The position numbers and the translations under genes are program-made. Positions 11,426 to 20,358 of a DNA stretch of 64,000 nucleotides are shown in pieces. The stretch is from contig NZ_STGG01000047.1 in the NCBI RefSeq assembly GCF_005222695.1, forward strand, positions 62,001-126,000, in the 5' to 3' direction. This stretch comes from Massilia sp. HP4 (GTDB lineage Bacteria > Pseudomonadota > Gammaproteobacteria > Burkholderiales > Burkholderiaceae_D). The notes under the pieces were generated by a model. The model was given only the letters and a program-made list of their open reading frames with translations. It made no database searches and was not told the origin of the DNA. Every line of letters begins with the position of its first letter. The stretch's first letter is position 1.

Positions 11426-12715
11426 ATGCTGCCGCCAACCGACCCGCCCGATCTACCCAAGGACCCCGTCACCCCGGTTCCGCTGCCCACTCCCCACAAG
11501 ATCGTGATGCTGTCGGCCGGCGGCCTGGCGACCCTGCTGGCGGCCCTGGCGATGCTGGGACCGTTCTCGATCGATGCCTACCTGCCGGCCTTCCCGCAGA
11601 TCCAGGCCGAACTGGCGGCCACGCCGCTCGAGGTGCAGCAGACCCTGACCGCCTATATGCTGGCCTTCGCCGGCATGGTGCTGTGGCATGGCGCGCTGTC
11701 GGACGCCTTCGGGCGCCGCAACGTGATCCTGGTGGCGCTGGTGGTGTTCGCGATCGGCACCTTCGGCTGCGCCTCGGCGTCCTCGGTGCACTACCTGTGG
11801 GTGTTCCGCATCATGCAGGGCGTGTCGGCCGGTGCCGGCGTGGTCGTGGGCCGCGCCATTATCCGCGACCTGTATTCGGATACCGCGGCAGCGCGCCTGC
11901 TGTCGATGGTGACCATGATCTTCTCGATCGCCCCGGCCATCGCGCCGGTGGTGGGCGGCTGGATCGTGCTGTGGTTCGACTGGCGCGCCATCTTTCTGGC
12001 GCTGTGCATCTACACCGTGCTGCTCGGCTGGTTCTGCTGGAAGCACCTGCCCGAGACCATCCCGAGTACCCAGCGCCAGCCTTTCAACCCGCGTTTTTTG
12101 GCCAAGAGCTATGGCGCCATCTTCAGCTCCTTCCTGTTCCACATGAAGGCCGGCGTGACCGCCCTGAATTTCGGCGGCCTGTTCCTGTACATCGCGGCGG
12201 CGCCGGTCATGCTCCCCGAGAGCCTGGGCCTGGGCCCGTCGCAGTTCGCCTGGCTGTTCGTGCCGACCGTGAGCGGGATCTTCCTCGGTTCGCTGATGGC
12301 CAACCGCCTGGCCGGCAAGATGGATTTTGCGCGCCAGATCCGCATCGGCTTTTTCTTCATGCTGGCCGCGGTGAGCTTCAACGTGGCTTACCACGCCTTC
12401 CTGCCGCCGGCCCTGCCGTGGACGGTGGCGCCGATGTTCTTCTTCACCTTCGGCAGCTCGCTGATCGCGCCCGGCGCGACCCTGCTGGCGCTCGACCTGT
12501 TCCCGCACATCCGCGGCACGGTCGCCTCGTGCCAGTCCTTCGTCTCGACCCTGCTGGGCGCGATCGTGGCCGGCGTCGTGGCGCCGGTGCTGTCGCATTC
12601 GGTGCTGGCGCTGGCGATCGGCCAGATGTTCTTCGTGCTGCTGTCGCTCGCTTTCTGGGATACGGCGAGGCGGCATCGCAGGAAACTGCGGGCGCGGGGA
12701 GAGCATGTGCCCTGA
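11426..12715 (+). CDS. Bcr/CflA-family MFS drug-efflux transporter
   Basis: Inner-membrane proton-driven efflux protein. 429 aa with about 12 hydrophobic segments. The first carries the family stretch PFSIDAYLPAFPQI; the loop 2-3 motif is GALSDAFGRRNV; the multidrug motif region GVSAGAGVVVGRAIIRDLY lies near residue 140. The first 25 residues are Pro-rich and cytoplasmic. It begins 13 bases after the methyltransferase gene and is closed by a strong terminator. Confidence 0.92.
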   Translation: MLPPTDPPDLPKDPVTPVPLPTPHKIVMLSAGGLATLLAALAMLGPFSIDAYLPAFPQIQAELAATPLEVQQTLTAYMLAFAGMVLWHGALSDAFGRRNVILVALVVFAIGTFGCASASSVHYLWVFRIMQGVSAGAGVVVGRAIIRDLYSDTAAARLLSMVTMIFSIAPAIAPVVGGWIVLWFDWRAIFLALCIYTVLLGWFCWKHLPETIPSTQRQPFNPRFLAKSYGAIFSSFLFHMKAGVTALNFGGLFLYIAAAPVMLPESLGLGPSQFAWLFVPTVSGIFLGSLMANRLAGKMDFARQIRIGFFFMLAAVSFNVAYHAFLPPALPWTVAPMFFFTFGSSLIAPGATLLALDLFPHIRGTVASCQSFVSTLLGAIVAGVVAPVLSHSVLALAIGQMFFVLLSLAFWDTARRHRRKLRARGEHVP

Positions 12716-12720
12716 AACAG

Positions 12721-12745
12721 AAACCCGGCCTGCCCGGGTTTTTTT
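12721..12745 (+). terminator. intrinsic terminator after the MFS gene
   Basis: Perfect 8-bp stem (AAACCCGG / CCGGGTTT), 5-base loop, T-run. It lies 5 bases after the stop codon and probably ends the long leuS-to-MFS run. Confidence 0.92.
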
Positions 12746-13028
12746 GTGTCGAATAATTATGAAATTTTGAGAAACAGTCGTATCGATGCAACAAGCATAT
12801 GTCAGTTTCTCATAGACATACCTCTAGAGTATCTCTTCGGCAAGCATTATTCTTGTAACTATTGTTCCTGATCAGAAATGTATATATGCTACGATACGTT
12901 TTTTTACATCTGGAACAGAGGGCAAACTCGTCGCCTGTTTCATTGACTGACGTGCTAGACGTTGTGGCAGGCCTCCACGAGCGGCAGCGCCACCAACCCT
13001 TCTACAAGTGGCGGCCGTGTTTGAAAAC
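12746..13028. other. AT-richer intergenic region before the HDOD kinase gene
   Basis: About 280 bases with clearly lower GC than the flanks and no convincing gene; short frames here lack family resemblance. It probably carries the promoter of the signalling block. The only candidate seen is TTGTTC (12862-12867), 17 bases, TATGCT (12885-12890). Confidence 0.5.
12862..12890 (+). promoter_or_regulatory. possible sigma-70 promoter of the signalling block
   Basis: TTGTTC and TATGCT with 17-bp spacing; moderate match only. The 5' leader would be about 130 bases. Confidence 0.3.
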
Positions 13029-15215
13029 ATGCACCAATCCGACCAGGATATCCGCAATCGCCTCCTGATTGCCCGTCTGCCGGCCATGCCGCAGATCCTG
13101 GTCAAGCTGATCGAGCACCTGCAGGCCGACGACCTCGGCATGCCGGAGCTGGCCGCCCTGATCTCGAAGGATGCCGGCATGACCGGCAAGCTGCTGGCGG
13201 TTGCCAACAGCTCCGCCTACCACCGCAGCACGCGCAGCGCCAACCTCGAACAGTCGCTGGTGGCGCTCGGCACCGACATGATCAAGACCCTGGTCATCAG
13301 CGATTCGGTATTCCAGACTTTTAACAGTTTTCCCCATTCGAACAGCACCGACCTGCGCGCGTTCTGGAAGAATTCGCTCAGTGCCGCGGTGCTGGCGCGC
13401 GAGGCGGCGCGTGCGCTCGACTACGCGCACCCCGAAGAAGCCTATCTCGCCGGCCTGCTGCACAACGTCGGCCGGCTGGCGCTGCTGGCCGCGGCGCCCA
13501 AGGAATACGGCTTCAACTTCACCGCGCGCGACGACGAAGACCTGTGCGCGGTCGAGCAGCGCACCCTGCAGATCACCCATACCGAGGCCGGCGCCTGGCT
13601 GCTCGAGCGCTGGCAGCTCGATTCCTTCCTGGCCGACGCGGTGCTGTACCACCACGAACCGAGCGCGCGGCTCGAGTCCAGCCATCCGCTGATCCGCATC
13701 GTGCGCCTGGCGCACGTGCTGTCCAGCCATGCGGACGACGCCACGATGGTGAACGACGCCTGCGCGCTGTGCGGCATCGACGCCGAGTGCGCGGCGCAGA
13801 TGGTGCAGGGGGCCGCGCGCCAGGTCGAGCAGGCCGCCGCCCACCTGGGCATCGACCTGGCCGGCGCCGACGACATCCCGAGTCCGCCGGCCCATGCGCC
13901 GGCGCTCCCGGGCGACCCGGTGCAGCAGCGCCTGAACGAGGAAGTGCGCAATATGGTGCTGGTGTCCGAGGTCGGGCAAAGCCTGGCGCGCCAGCAGGGC
14001 GAGTCGGGCCTGCTGGACGCGATGACGCGCACCGCGCGCATCCTGTTCGACTTCGAAAGCGCCGTGGTGCTGCTCGAGAACCCGACCGGCCAGCTGCTGG
14101 CCGGCGCGCCGACCTTCGGCGTGCAGCGTATCGCCGAATTCACGGTGCCGCTGTCCAGGGGCGGGCCGGTTGCGCGCAGCGCGCTCGAACGCCGTCCAGC
14201 CTTCGTGCAGCGCGAGCGCCAGCAGGATCAACTGGGCCTGGCCGAAGAGCAGCTGCTGCGCATGCTGGGCACCGACAGCCTGGTGGTGGTGCCGCTGGTC
14301 GCCGGCGCGCGCTGCCTGGGTGTGCTGGTCGGCGGCGTGCCGGGCTGGCAGCTGCCGCATTGCCAGCGCCGCGAGCGTTTCATGCAGGCCTTCGGCGCGC
14401 AAGCCGCCGGCGCGCTCGAAAACCTGCTGCTCGAGCGCGGCCACGCGCGGCGCCAGCTGGCCAGCGTGGCCGAGGAATTCCGCGACGCCTCGCGCCGCGT
14501 GATCCACGAGGTGAACAATCCGCTGGCGATCATCAAGAACTACCTGAGCGTCCTGGATGGCAAGCTGGCGCGCCAGGAACCGGTGGGCGGCGAGCTGTCG
14601 ATCCTGAACGAAGAGATCGACCGCGTCGGCCAGCTGATCGGCAGCCTGGCCGATCCACGCGCGCCGGGCGACCCGGAACCCGGCTCGCGCCCGCTGGACG
14701 CGGCCAAGGTGGTGGACGACGTGCTGCGCCTGTTCCGCAGCAGCGGCTTCGTGCCGGCCACGACCCAGGTGGTGACGCGCATGGAAGGCGACGGCGCGAT
14801 CGAGGGCGACCCCGACCTGCTCAAGCAGATCCTGGTCAACCTGGTCAAGAACGCGGTCGAGGCCCTGGGCAGTCGCCCGGATGGCCGGATCGAGATCGTC
14901 AACCGCGGCCACGTGAACCGCGAGCGCCAGGTCTACCTTGAGCTGGTCGTCAGCGACAACGGTCCCGGCCTGTCGCGCGAGGTACTGGCCAAGCTGTTTT
15001 CGCCGGTCACGAGCGGCAAGGACGGCATGGAAAGCGGCACCAACGGCAACCGCGGCCTGGGCCTGTCGATCGTCCACGGCCTGGTCAAGAAGCTGGGCGG
15101 CCATATCGCATGTCGCAGCGGCGGCGCCGGCACTTCCTTTGAAATCCTCCTGCCGGCGTGGTCCGGCGCCGGCGCGGCTCCCGCGCTGCCGGCGCGCGCC
15201 CTCGGTTCGGCTTAG
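13029..15215 (+). CDS. HDOD-GAF-histidine kinase hybrid signalling protein
   Basis: 728 aa cytoplasmic protein with no membrane segment. Domains in order: HDOD (about residues 15-215; core AYLAGLLHNVGRLALL with the HD-like region), GAF (about 325-470), then a histidine kinase: H-box RRVIHEVNNPLAIIKNYL (phospho-His near residue 500), N-box NLVKNAVEAL, G1 DNGPGL and G2 GLGLSIVHGL. All key kinase residues are present. The next gene, 8 bases on, encodes a receiver-GGDEF-EAL protein, its probable phosphotransfer partner. The start is uncertain: GTG 13008 and GTG 13017 are in frame and none has a clear ribosome site. Ligand unknown. Confidence 0.87.
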   Translation: MHQSDQDIRNRLLIARLPAMPQILVKLIEHLQADDLGMPELAALISKDAGMTGKLLAVANSSAYHRSTRSANLEQSLVALGTDMIKTLVISDSVFQTFNSFPHSNSTDLRAFWKNSLSAAVLAREAARALDYAHPEEAYLAGLLHNVGRLALLAAAPKEYGFNFTARDDEDLCAVEQRTLQITHTEAGAWLLERWQLDSFLADAVLYHHEPSARLESSHPLIRIVRLAHVLSSHADDATMVNDACALCGIDAECAAQMVQGAARQVEQAAAHLGIDLAGADDIPSPPAHAPALPGDPVQQRLNEEVRNMVLVSEVGQSLARQQGESGLLDAMTRTARILFDFESAVVLLENPTGQLLAGAPTFGVQRIAEFTVPLSRGGPVARSALERRPAFVQRERQQDQLGLAEEQLLRMLGTDSLVVVPLVAGARCLGVLVGGVPGWQLPHCQRRERFMQAFGAQAAGALENLLLERGHARRQLASVAEEFRDASRRVIHEVNNPLAIIKNYLSVLDGKLARQEPVGGELSILNEEIDRVGQLIGSLADPRAPGDPEPGSRPLDAAKVVDDVLRLFRSSGFVPATTQVVTRMEGDGAIEGDPDLLKQILVNLVKNAVEALGSRPDGRIEIVNRGHVNRERQVYLELVVSDNGPGLSREVLAKLFSPVTSGKDGMESGTNGNRGLGLSIVHGLVKKLGGHIACRSGGAGTSFEILLPAWSGAGAAPALPARALGSA

Positions 15216-15223
15216 ACCCCACC

Positions 15224-17422
15224 ATGTTTCCCGGCGAACCCGCTCCCTACTCCCAGACCCTCGAGACCGACAGCCAGCCACGCCTGCTGCTGGTCGACGA
15301 CGAGCCACGCCTGCTGTCCTCGCTGTACGAACTGCTGCAGGGACGCGGCTACCGCCTCGTAACGGCGCCGTCGGGAACCGAAGCCTTGGCTCACCTGTCC
15401 CGTCAGCACTTCGACCTGGTCCTGCTCGACCTGCGCCTGCCCGATATCGGCGGCCATGAGATCATGGACTTCATCAACGAGAAAGGCATCGACGCCGACG
15501 TCATCGTGATGAGCGGCGAAATCGGGATCGACGCCGCGATCGGCGCGCTCAAGCGCGGCGCCTACAGCTACCTGCGCAAGCCGTATAGCCGCGAGGAGCT
15601 GCTGTCGACGGTGAGCAATGCGCTGCAGCGGCGCCGCCTGACGCTGGACAACGCGCGTATCGCGAACCAGCTCGAGAACTCCGAGAAGATGTACCGCTAC
15701 CTGGTCGATTCGTCGCCGGACATCATCTATACGCTGAACCACGAGGGCCGCTTCACCTTCGTCAACGACCGCGCCTACCAGCTGCTCGGCTACACGCGCG
15801 AAGAGCTGATCGGCCAGCATTACTCGATCCTGGTGCACGAGGAAGACCTGGAGCGCGCGCGCTATGTGTTCAACGAGCGCCGGGTCGACGAACGCGCCTC
15901 GCGCAACGTCGAGCTGCGCCTCAAGTGCCGCGGCGGCAACGGCAATAGCGACCGCACCTTCAACACCACCCTGATGACGATCTCGCTCAACGCGATCGGC
16001 ATGCACGTGCCTGACCAGGAGGTCAAGAAGCTGGAGTTCTTCGGCACCTATGGCGTGGCGCGCGACATCACCGACCGCAAGCGCGCCGAAGAAGTCATCT
16101 CCTACCAGGCCTACCACGACATCCTGACCGACCTGCCGAACCGCATCCTGTTCAAGGACCGCCTGGGCCTGGCCGTGATCCAGGCCAAGCGCAAGCAGAC
16201 CGAGCTCGCGGTGATGTTCATCGACCTCGACCGCTTCAAGCTGGTGAACGACACGCTCGGCCATGTGAAAGGCGACGAGCTGCTGCAGCAGGCTGCGGGG
16301 CGCCTCAAGGAATGCCTGCGCAAGGGCGACACCCTGGCGCGCCAGGGCGGCGACGAATTCACGATCGTGCTGCCCGAGCTGCGCGACCGCGACGACGCGC
16401 GCATGGTGGCCGACAAATTCCTGGAAGTGCTGCAGGAGCCGTTCGACCTGGACGGGCACGAAGTGCACATCTCGGCCTCGATCGGCATCGCGATCTATCC
16501 GAAGGATGGCGAATCGATCGACGAACTGCTGCGCCACGCCGACATCGCGATGTACCAGGTCAAGGCGCTGGGCAAGAACGGCCACAGCTTCTACCACGAC
16601 TCGATGCTGGAAGTGTCGCACCAGAAGATCGCGCTGGAGCAGGCGCTGCGCCGCGCGCTCGAGCACGACGAGCTGGAGATGTTCTACCAGCCGCAGATCG
16701 ACGCCATGACCGGCCGCATCACCGGCGCCGAAGCCCTGATGCGCTGGAACCATCCAACGCGCGGGCGCCTGTCGGCCGGCGAGTTCCTGCCGTTCGCCGA
16801 AGAGAACGGCCTGATGCTGCCGATCTCGGACTGGATGATCGGCGCGCTGTGCCGTGACATGCTGCAGTGGAATGCGATCGGCGGCAGCGAGATCCGTTTG
16901 TCGCTGAACCTGTCGCCGCAATACCTCGACCGCGGCGACTTTTTCGAGAAGATGCGCGGCGCGCTGGCGCGCTACGGCATCTCGCCGCAGCAGATCGAGG
17001 TGGAGATCACCGAGAACATCTGCATCCGCAATCCGCAGTACGCGATCGAGCAGCTCAACAAGCTGTGCCAGCTGGGGGTGTCGATCGCGATCGACGATTT
17101 CGGCACCGGCTATTCGTCGCTATCGTACCTGCACCGCTTCCCGATCCACACCGTCAAGATCGACCAGTCCTTCGTCAAGGAGATCCACCAGGAGGACGGC
17201 CACTATCCGGTGATCCTGGCGATCATCTCGATCGCGCGCGGCCTGGGGCTGAACCTGATCGCCGAAGGCGTCGAGACCGACGAGCAGGCGCGCTACCTGC
17301 GCGCCAACGGCTGCCTGACGATGCAGGGCTACCTGTTCTACCGCCCGATCTCGCTGCACGACTTCATGGCGGCGCTGCGCACCCAGTCGGGCGCGGCCAG
17401 CCTGCGTGCGGTGCAGGCCTGA
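15224..17422 (+). CDS. response regulator with PAS, GGDEF and EAL domains
   Basis: 732 aa c-di-GMP turnover protein. Receiver domain (about 15-135) with the acidic pair LVDDEP, phospho-Asp in LLDLRLPDIGG and Lys in LRKPYS; PAS (about 155-290); GGDEF (about 300-460) with intact RQGGDEFTIV and an intact inhibitory I-site RKGD five residues before it; EAL (about 475-725) with EALMRWNHP, ITEN and DDFGTGYSSLSYL. Both cyclase and phosphodiesterase sites look catalytically complete. It lies 8 bases downstream of the HDOD kinase. ATG 15224 is chosen because upstream codons lie inside the kinase gene. Confidence 0.93.
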   Translation: MFPGEPAPYSQTLETDSQPRLLLVDDEPRLLSSLYELLQGRGYRLVTAPSGTEALAHLSRQHFDLVLLDLRLPDIGGHEIMDFINEKGIDADVIVMSGEIGIDAAIGALKRGAYSYLRKPYSREELLSTVSNALQRRRLTLDNARIANQLENSEKMYRYLVDSSPDIIYTLNHEGRFTFVNDRAYQLLGYTREELIGQHYSILVHEEDLERARYVFNERRVDERASRNVELRLKCRGGNGNSDRTFNTTLMTISLNAIGMHVPDQEVKKLEFFGTYGVARDITDRKRAEEVISYQAYHDILTDLPNRILFKDRLGLAVIQAKRKQTELAVMFIDLDRFKLVNDTLGHVKGDELLQQAAGRLKECLRKGDTLARQGGDEFTIVLPELRDRDDARMVADKFLEVLQEPFDLDGHEVHISASIGIAIYPKDGESIDELLRHADIAMYQVKALGKNGHSFYHDSMLEVSHQKIALEQALRRALEHDELEMFYQPQIDAMTGRITGAEALMRWNHPTRGRLSAGEFLPFAEENGLMLPISDWMIGALCRDMLQWNAIGGSEIRLSLNLSPQYLDRGDFFEKMRGALARYGISPQQIEVEITENICIRNPQYAIEQLNKLCQLGVSIAIDDFGTGYSSLSYLHRFPIHTVKIDQSFVKEIHQEDGHYPVILAIISIARGLGLNLIAEGVETDEQARYLRANGCLTMQGYLFYRPISLHDFMAALRTQSGAASLRAVQA

Positions 17423-17428
17423 CCGACC

Positions 17429-19000
17429 ATGCCGGGCGCCGCGCTGCAATCGAACGACACCCCTACCTATAGCGCCGAATTCCTGCGCGTGAAGGGGCTG
17501 GCCGAGCGCGGCGTGGCCCAGGCCCAGCATAGCCTGGGCTTCATGTACGTCAATGGCCAGGGCGTGCCCAGAAACGACGAGCTGGCGGTGGTCTGGTACC
17601 GGATGGCCGCCACCGGCGGCCTGGCGCAGGCCCAGTACAACCTTGGCGTGATGTTCCAGAAGGGCCAGGGCGTGGAGCAGGATTTCGCCCAGGCGGCCCA
17701 CTGGTACGGGCGCGCCGCCGAGCAGGGCTATGCGCCGGCCCAGTACAACCTGGGCTGGCTGTATGCGAAGGGCCACGGCGTGGCCAGCGACGTGGGCCAG
17801 GCGCTGCACTGGTTCAGCCAGGCGGCGGAGCAGGGAGAACCGGGCGCGCAACACAACCTGGGCATGATGTTCGAGACCGGCAAGGGCGTGCCGCAAGACC
17901 AGGAAGCGGCCCTCGGCTGGTACCGGCGCGCGGCGGAGCAGGGCTATATGCGCTCGCAATACAACCTGGGCCTGCGCTACGACGCCGGCCAGGGCGTGGC
18001 GCGCGATGCGGCAGAAGCGCTGGCATGGATGCGCAAGGCGGCCGACCAGGGCCATGCGCCGGCCCAGTTCAACCTCGGCCTGCGCTACGACAAGGGGCAG
18101 GACGTCGCGCAGGACAGCGCGCAGGCGGTGCATTGGTACGGCCGCGCCGGCGAGCAGGGACATGCCAGCTCGCAGTTCAATCTCGCCTTGATCCACGACA
18201 CCGGCCACGGCGTGCCGCGCGACGAGGCGCTTGCCTTGCAATGGTACCGGCGCGCCGCTGGACAGGGCCATGCCGGCGCCCAGAACAGCCTCGGCATGCG
18301 CTACGAACACGGGCAAGGCGTGGCGGTCGACGCCGCGCAGGCGGCCGACTGGTACCGCCGTGCGGCCGAACAGGGACTGCCTGCGGCCCAGTATCACCTG
18401 GGACAGCTGATCGATGCCGGCAACGGCGTCGAGCAGGATGCTGCCCGCGCTGCCCACTGGTACCGCAAGGCGGCCGAGCAGGGCCATTTGCGGGCCCAGT
18501 TCGACCTCGGCCTGCGGTATGAGGCCGGCAACGGCGTCGAGCAGGACTTCGCCCAGGCGCTGGGCTGGTACCGGCGCGCGGCCAGCCAGGATTACGCGCC
18601 GGCCCAGTACAAGGTCGGCGCGCTGCTCGACCGGCTCGACGCGGGCGACCCGTTCGAGGCGACCGACTGGTTCCACAAGGCGGCCGACCAGCGGCACGCG
18701 CTGGCGCAGTTCGAGCTGGGGCTGCGCTACGATTGCGGCAAGGGCGCGGAACGCGACTACGAGGCCGCCCACTTCTGGTACCTGTGCGCCGCGCGCCAGG
18801 GCCATGCGCGGGCCCAGTTCAATCTCGGCGTGATGTATGCGGCGGGACAGGGCGCCCAGCGCGACCTGGTCGAGGCCTATGCCTGGCTGCACCGGGCCGG
18901 CGCTGCCGGCGTGGCGCCTGCGTCGGCCTACCTTGGCAAGATCGCGGGACGGATGGAAGCACAACAGTTGTCCCAGGCGGAACGGTTGATTTCGGCGTAA
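17429..19000 (+). CDS. Sel1-like repeat protein (13 repeats)
   Basis: 523 aa made almost wholly of 36-residue Sel1/TPR-like repeats of the form A-Q-x-N-L-G ... G-x-G-V ... D ... A ... W-Y-R-x-A-A-E-Q-G. Thirteen units can be counted, with a fourteenth degenerate one at the end; unit 11 is two residues short and lacks the GxGV turn. No signal peptide, so probably a cytoplasmic protein-binding scaffold. It follows the GGDEF-EAL gene by 6 bases, suggesting a role in the same c-di-GMP output. Partner unknown. Confidence 0.9.
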   Translation: MPGAALQSNDTPTYSAEFLRVKGLAERGVAQAQHSLGFMYVNGQGVPRNDELAVVWYRMAATGGLAQAQYNLGVMFQKGQGVEQDFAQAAHWYGRAAEQGYAPAQYNLGWLYAKGHGVASDVGQALHWFSQAAEQGEPGAQHNLGMMFETGKGVPQDQEAALGWYRRAAEQGYMRSQYNLGLRYDAGQGVARDAAEALAWMRKAADQGHAPAQFNLGLRYDKGQDVAQDSAQAVHWYGRAGEQGHASSQFNLALIHDTGHGVPRDEALALQWYRRAAGQGHAGAQNSLGMRYEHGQGVAVDAAQAADWYRRAAEQGLPAAQYHLGQLIDAGNGVEQDAARAAHWYRKAAEQGHLRAQFDLGLRYEAGNGVEQDFAQALGWYRRAASQDYAPAQYKVGALLDRLDAGDPFEATDWFHKAADQRHALAQFELGLRYDCGKGAERDYEAAHFWYLCAARQGHARAQFNLGVMYAAGQGAQRDLVEAYAWLHRAGAAGVAPASAYLGKIAGRMEAQQLSQAERLISA

Positions 19001-19024
19001 GCGCCTTCCGTCGAAAGCGCTTAC
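18997..19024 (+). terminator. hairpin over the Sel1 gene stop codon
   Basis: Perfect 8-bp inverted repeat (GTAAGCGC / GCGCTTAC), 12-base loop, that includes the TAA stop. No T-run follows, so intrinsic termination is only possible, not certain. Confidence 0.4.
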
Positions 19025-19097
19025 TGCACCGCATTTGAACCGGCAGTAACTGCGCGCGGCTGCGCCAACGCACCGTGTGCGTATGCACGCCGCGTTA

Positions 19098-19117
19098 TAC
19101 TGTATGTCCATACAGTC
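19098..19117 (+). promoter_or_regulatory. LexA (SOS) box before the radical SAM gene
   Basis: CTGTATGTCCATACAG at 19100-19115 fits CTG-N10-CAG with 8-bp perfect arms (ACTGTATG / CATACAGT). It overlaps a possible -10 (TATACT, 19096-19101) and ends 13 bases before the start codon, where a bound repressor would block transcription. Confidence 0.85.
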
Positions 19118-19128
19118 ACGCGCGCGCG

Positions 19129-20358
19129 ATGGAACTCAACGACAAGCTGGAAATCTTGGCCGACGCGGCCAAGTACGACGCATCCTGCGCCAGCAGTGGT
19201 GCGCCCAAGCGCGGTTCCGAGGGCAAGGACGGCCTGGGCGCCACCACCGGCATGGGCATCTGCCACAGCTATACGCCCGATGGCCGCTGCGTCTCGCTGC
19301 TCAAGATCCTGCTCACCAATTTCTGCATCTACGACTGCCAGTACTGCATCAACCGGCGCACCTCGAACGTGCCGCGAGCGCGCTTCGCGGTCGATGAAGT
19401 GGTCAAGCTGACCCAGGATTTTTACCTTCGCAACTACATCGACGGCTTGTTCCTCAGTTCGGGCATCATCCAGTCGGCCGACTACACGATGGAGCAGCTG
19501 GTCGCGGTGGCGCGCCAGTTGCGCGAGGTGCACCAGTTCCGCGGCTACATCCACCTCAAGACCATCCCCGACGCCGATCCGCTGTTGATTCAAGAGGCGG
19601 GGCGCTGGGCCGACCGGCTGTCGGTGAACATCGAACTGCCGACCCACGACAGCGTGACCCGCCTCGCGCCCGAGAAAAGCGTCCACACGATCAAGCTGGC
19701 GATGGGCTCGATCCGGCGCAAGCTGGATGAAAAAGCCGAGGAACCGAAGGCGCCGGCATTCGCGCCGGCCGGCCAGAGCACGCAGATGATCGTCGGCGCC
19801 GACGCCAGCGACGACCACACCATCCTGAATACGGCCGAGACGCTGTACGGCAGCTATAAGCTCAAGCGCGTGTATTACTCGGCCTTTAGCCCGATCCCGC
19901 AAAGCCCCGGCAGCGTGCCGCTGGCGCCGCCGCCGTTATTGCGCGAACACCGCCTGTACCAGGCCGATTTTCTCTTGCGCGGCTACGGCTTCACGGCTGG
20001 CGAACTGATGCCGCAGTCGGGCAACCTGGCGCTGGATATCGATCCCAAGCTGGCCTGGGCGCTGGCCAACCGCGAGCACTTTCCGATGGACCTGAACCGG
20101 GTCGACGCTTCGCTGATCCCGCGCATTCCCGGGATCGGCCTGCGCAACGCCAAGCGCATCGTCGAGCTGCGCCGCCTGCGCCGCATCCGCTGGGAAGATC
20201 TGTCGCGCCTGCGCTGCAGCCTCAAGAAGCTGGCGCCGTTCGTCGTCACCGCCGACTACAAGCCGGCGCAGGGCGCGACCAGTTCCGAACTGCTGCGCAA
20301 GCACATGGCCGATGCGCCGCAGCAGATGAACCTGTGGCCCGAATTGCAGGCGGCATGA
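19129..20358 (+). CDS. radical SAM protein of the DNA modification/repair family linked to UdgX
   Basis: 409 aa. Iron-sulfur motif CIYDCQYC (CxxxCxxC, near residue 67) for SAM cleavage; a C-terminal helix-hairpin-helix (IPRIPGIGLRNAKRIVELRR, near residue 335) suggests DNA binding. It matches the family described as putative DNA modification/repair radical SAM protein (TIGR03916 type), normally found beside the DUF4130/UdgX protein, as here with an ATGA overlap. ATG 19129 is chosen because upstream codons would lie within the LexA box and promoter. No Shine-Dalgarno is visible. The reaction is not known. Confidence 0.9.
   Translation: MELNDKLEILADAAKYDASCASSGAPKRGSEGKDGLGATTGMGICHSYTPDGRCVSLLKILLTNFCIYDCQYCINRRTSNVPRARFAVDEVVKLTQDFYLRNYIDGLFLSSGIIQSADYTMEQLVAVARQLREVHQFRGYIHLKTIPDADPLLIQEAGRWADRLSVNIELPTHDSVTRLAPEKSVHTIKLAMGSIRRKLDEKAEEPKAPAFAPAGQSTQMIVGADASDDHTILNTAETLYGSYKLKRVYYSAFSPIPQSPGSVPLAPPPLLREHRLYQADFLLRGYGFTAGELMPQSGNLALDIDPKLAWALANREHFPMDLNRVDASLIPRIPGIGLRNAKRIVELRRLRRIRWEDLSRLRCSLKKLAPFVVTADYKPAQGATSSELLRKHMADAPQQMNLWPELQAA

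Noticed and set aside
13002..15308. A 768-codon minus-strand frame opposite the HDOD kinase
   Set aside because: Shadow of the real gene; composition rich in Arg, His, Ala and Gln and no domain.
17120..19111. A 663-codon minus-strand frame with repeats
   Set aside because: The repeats mirror the Sel1 repeats of the plus-strand gene.
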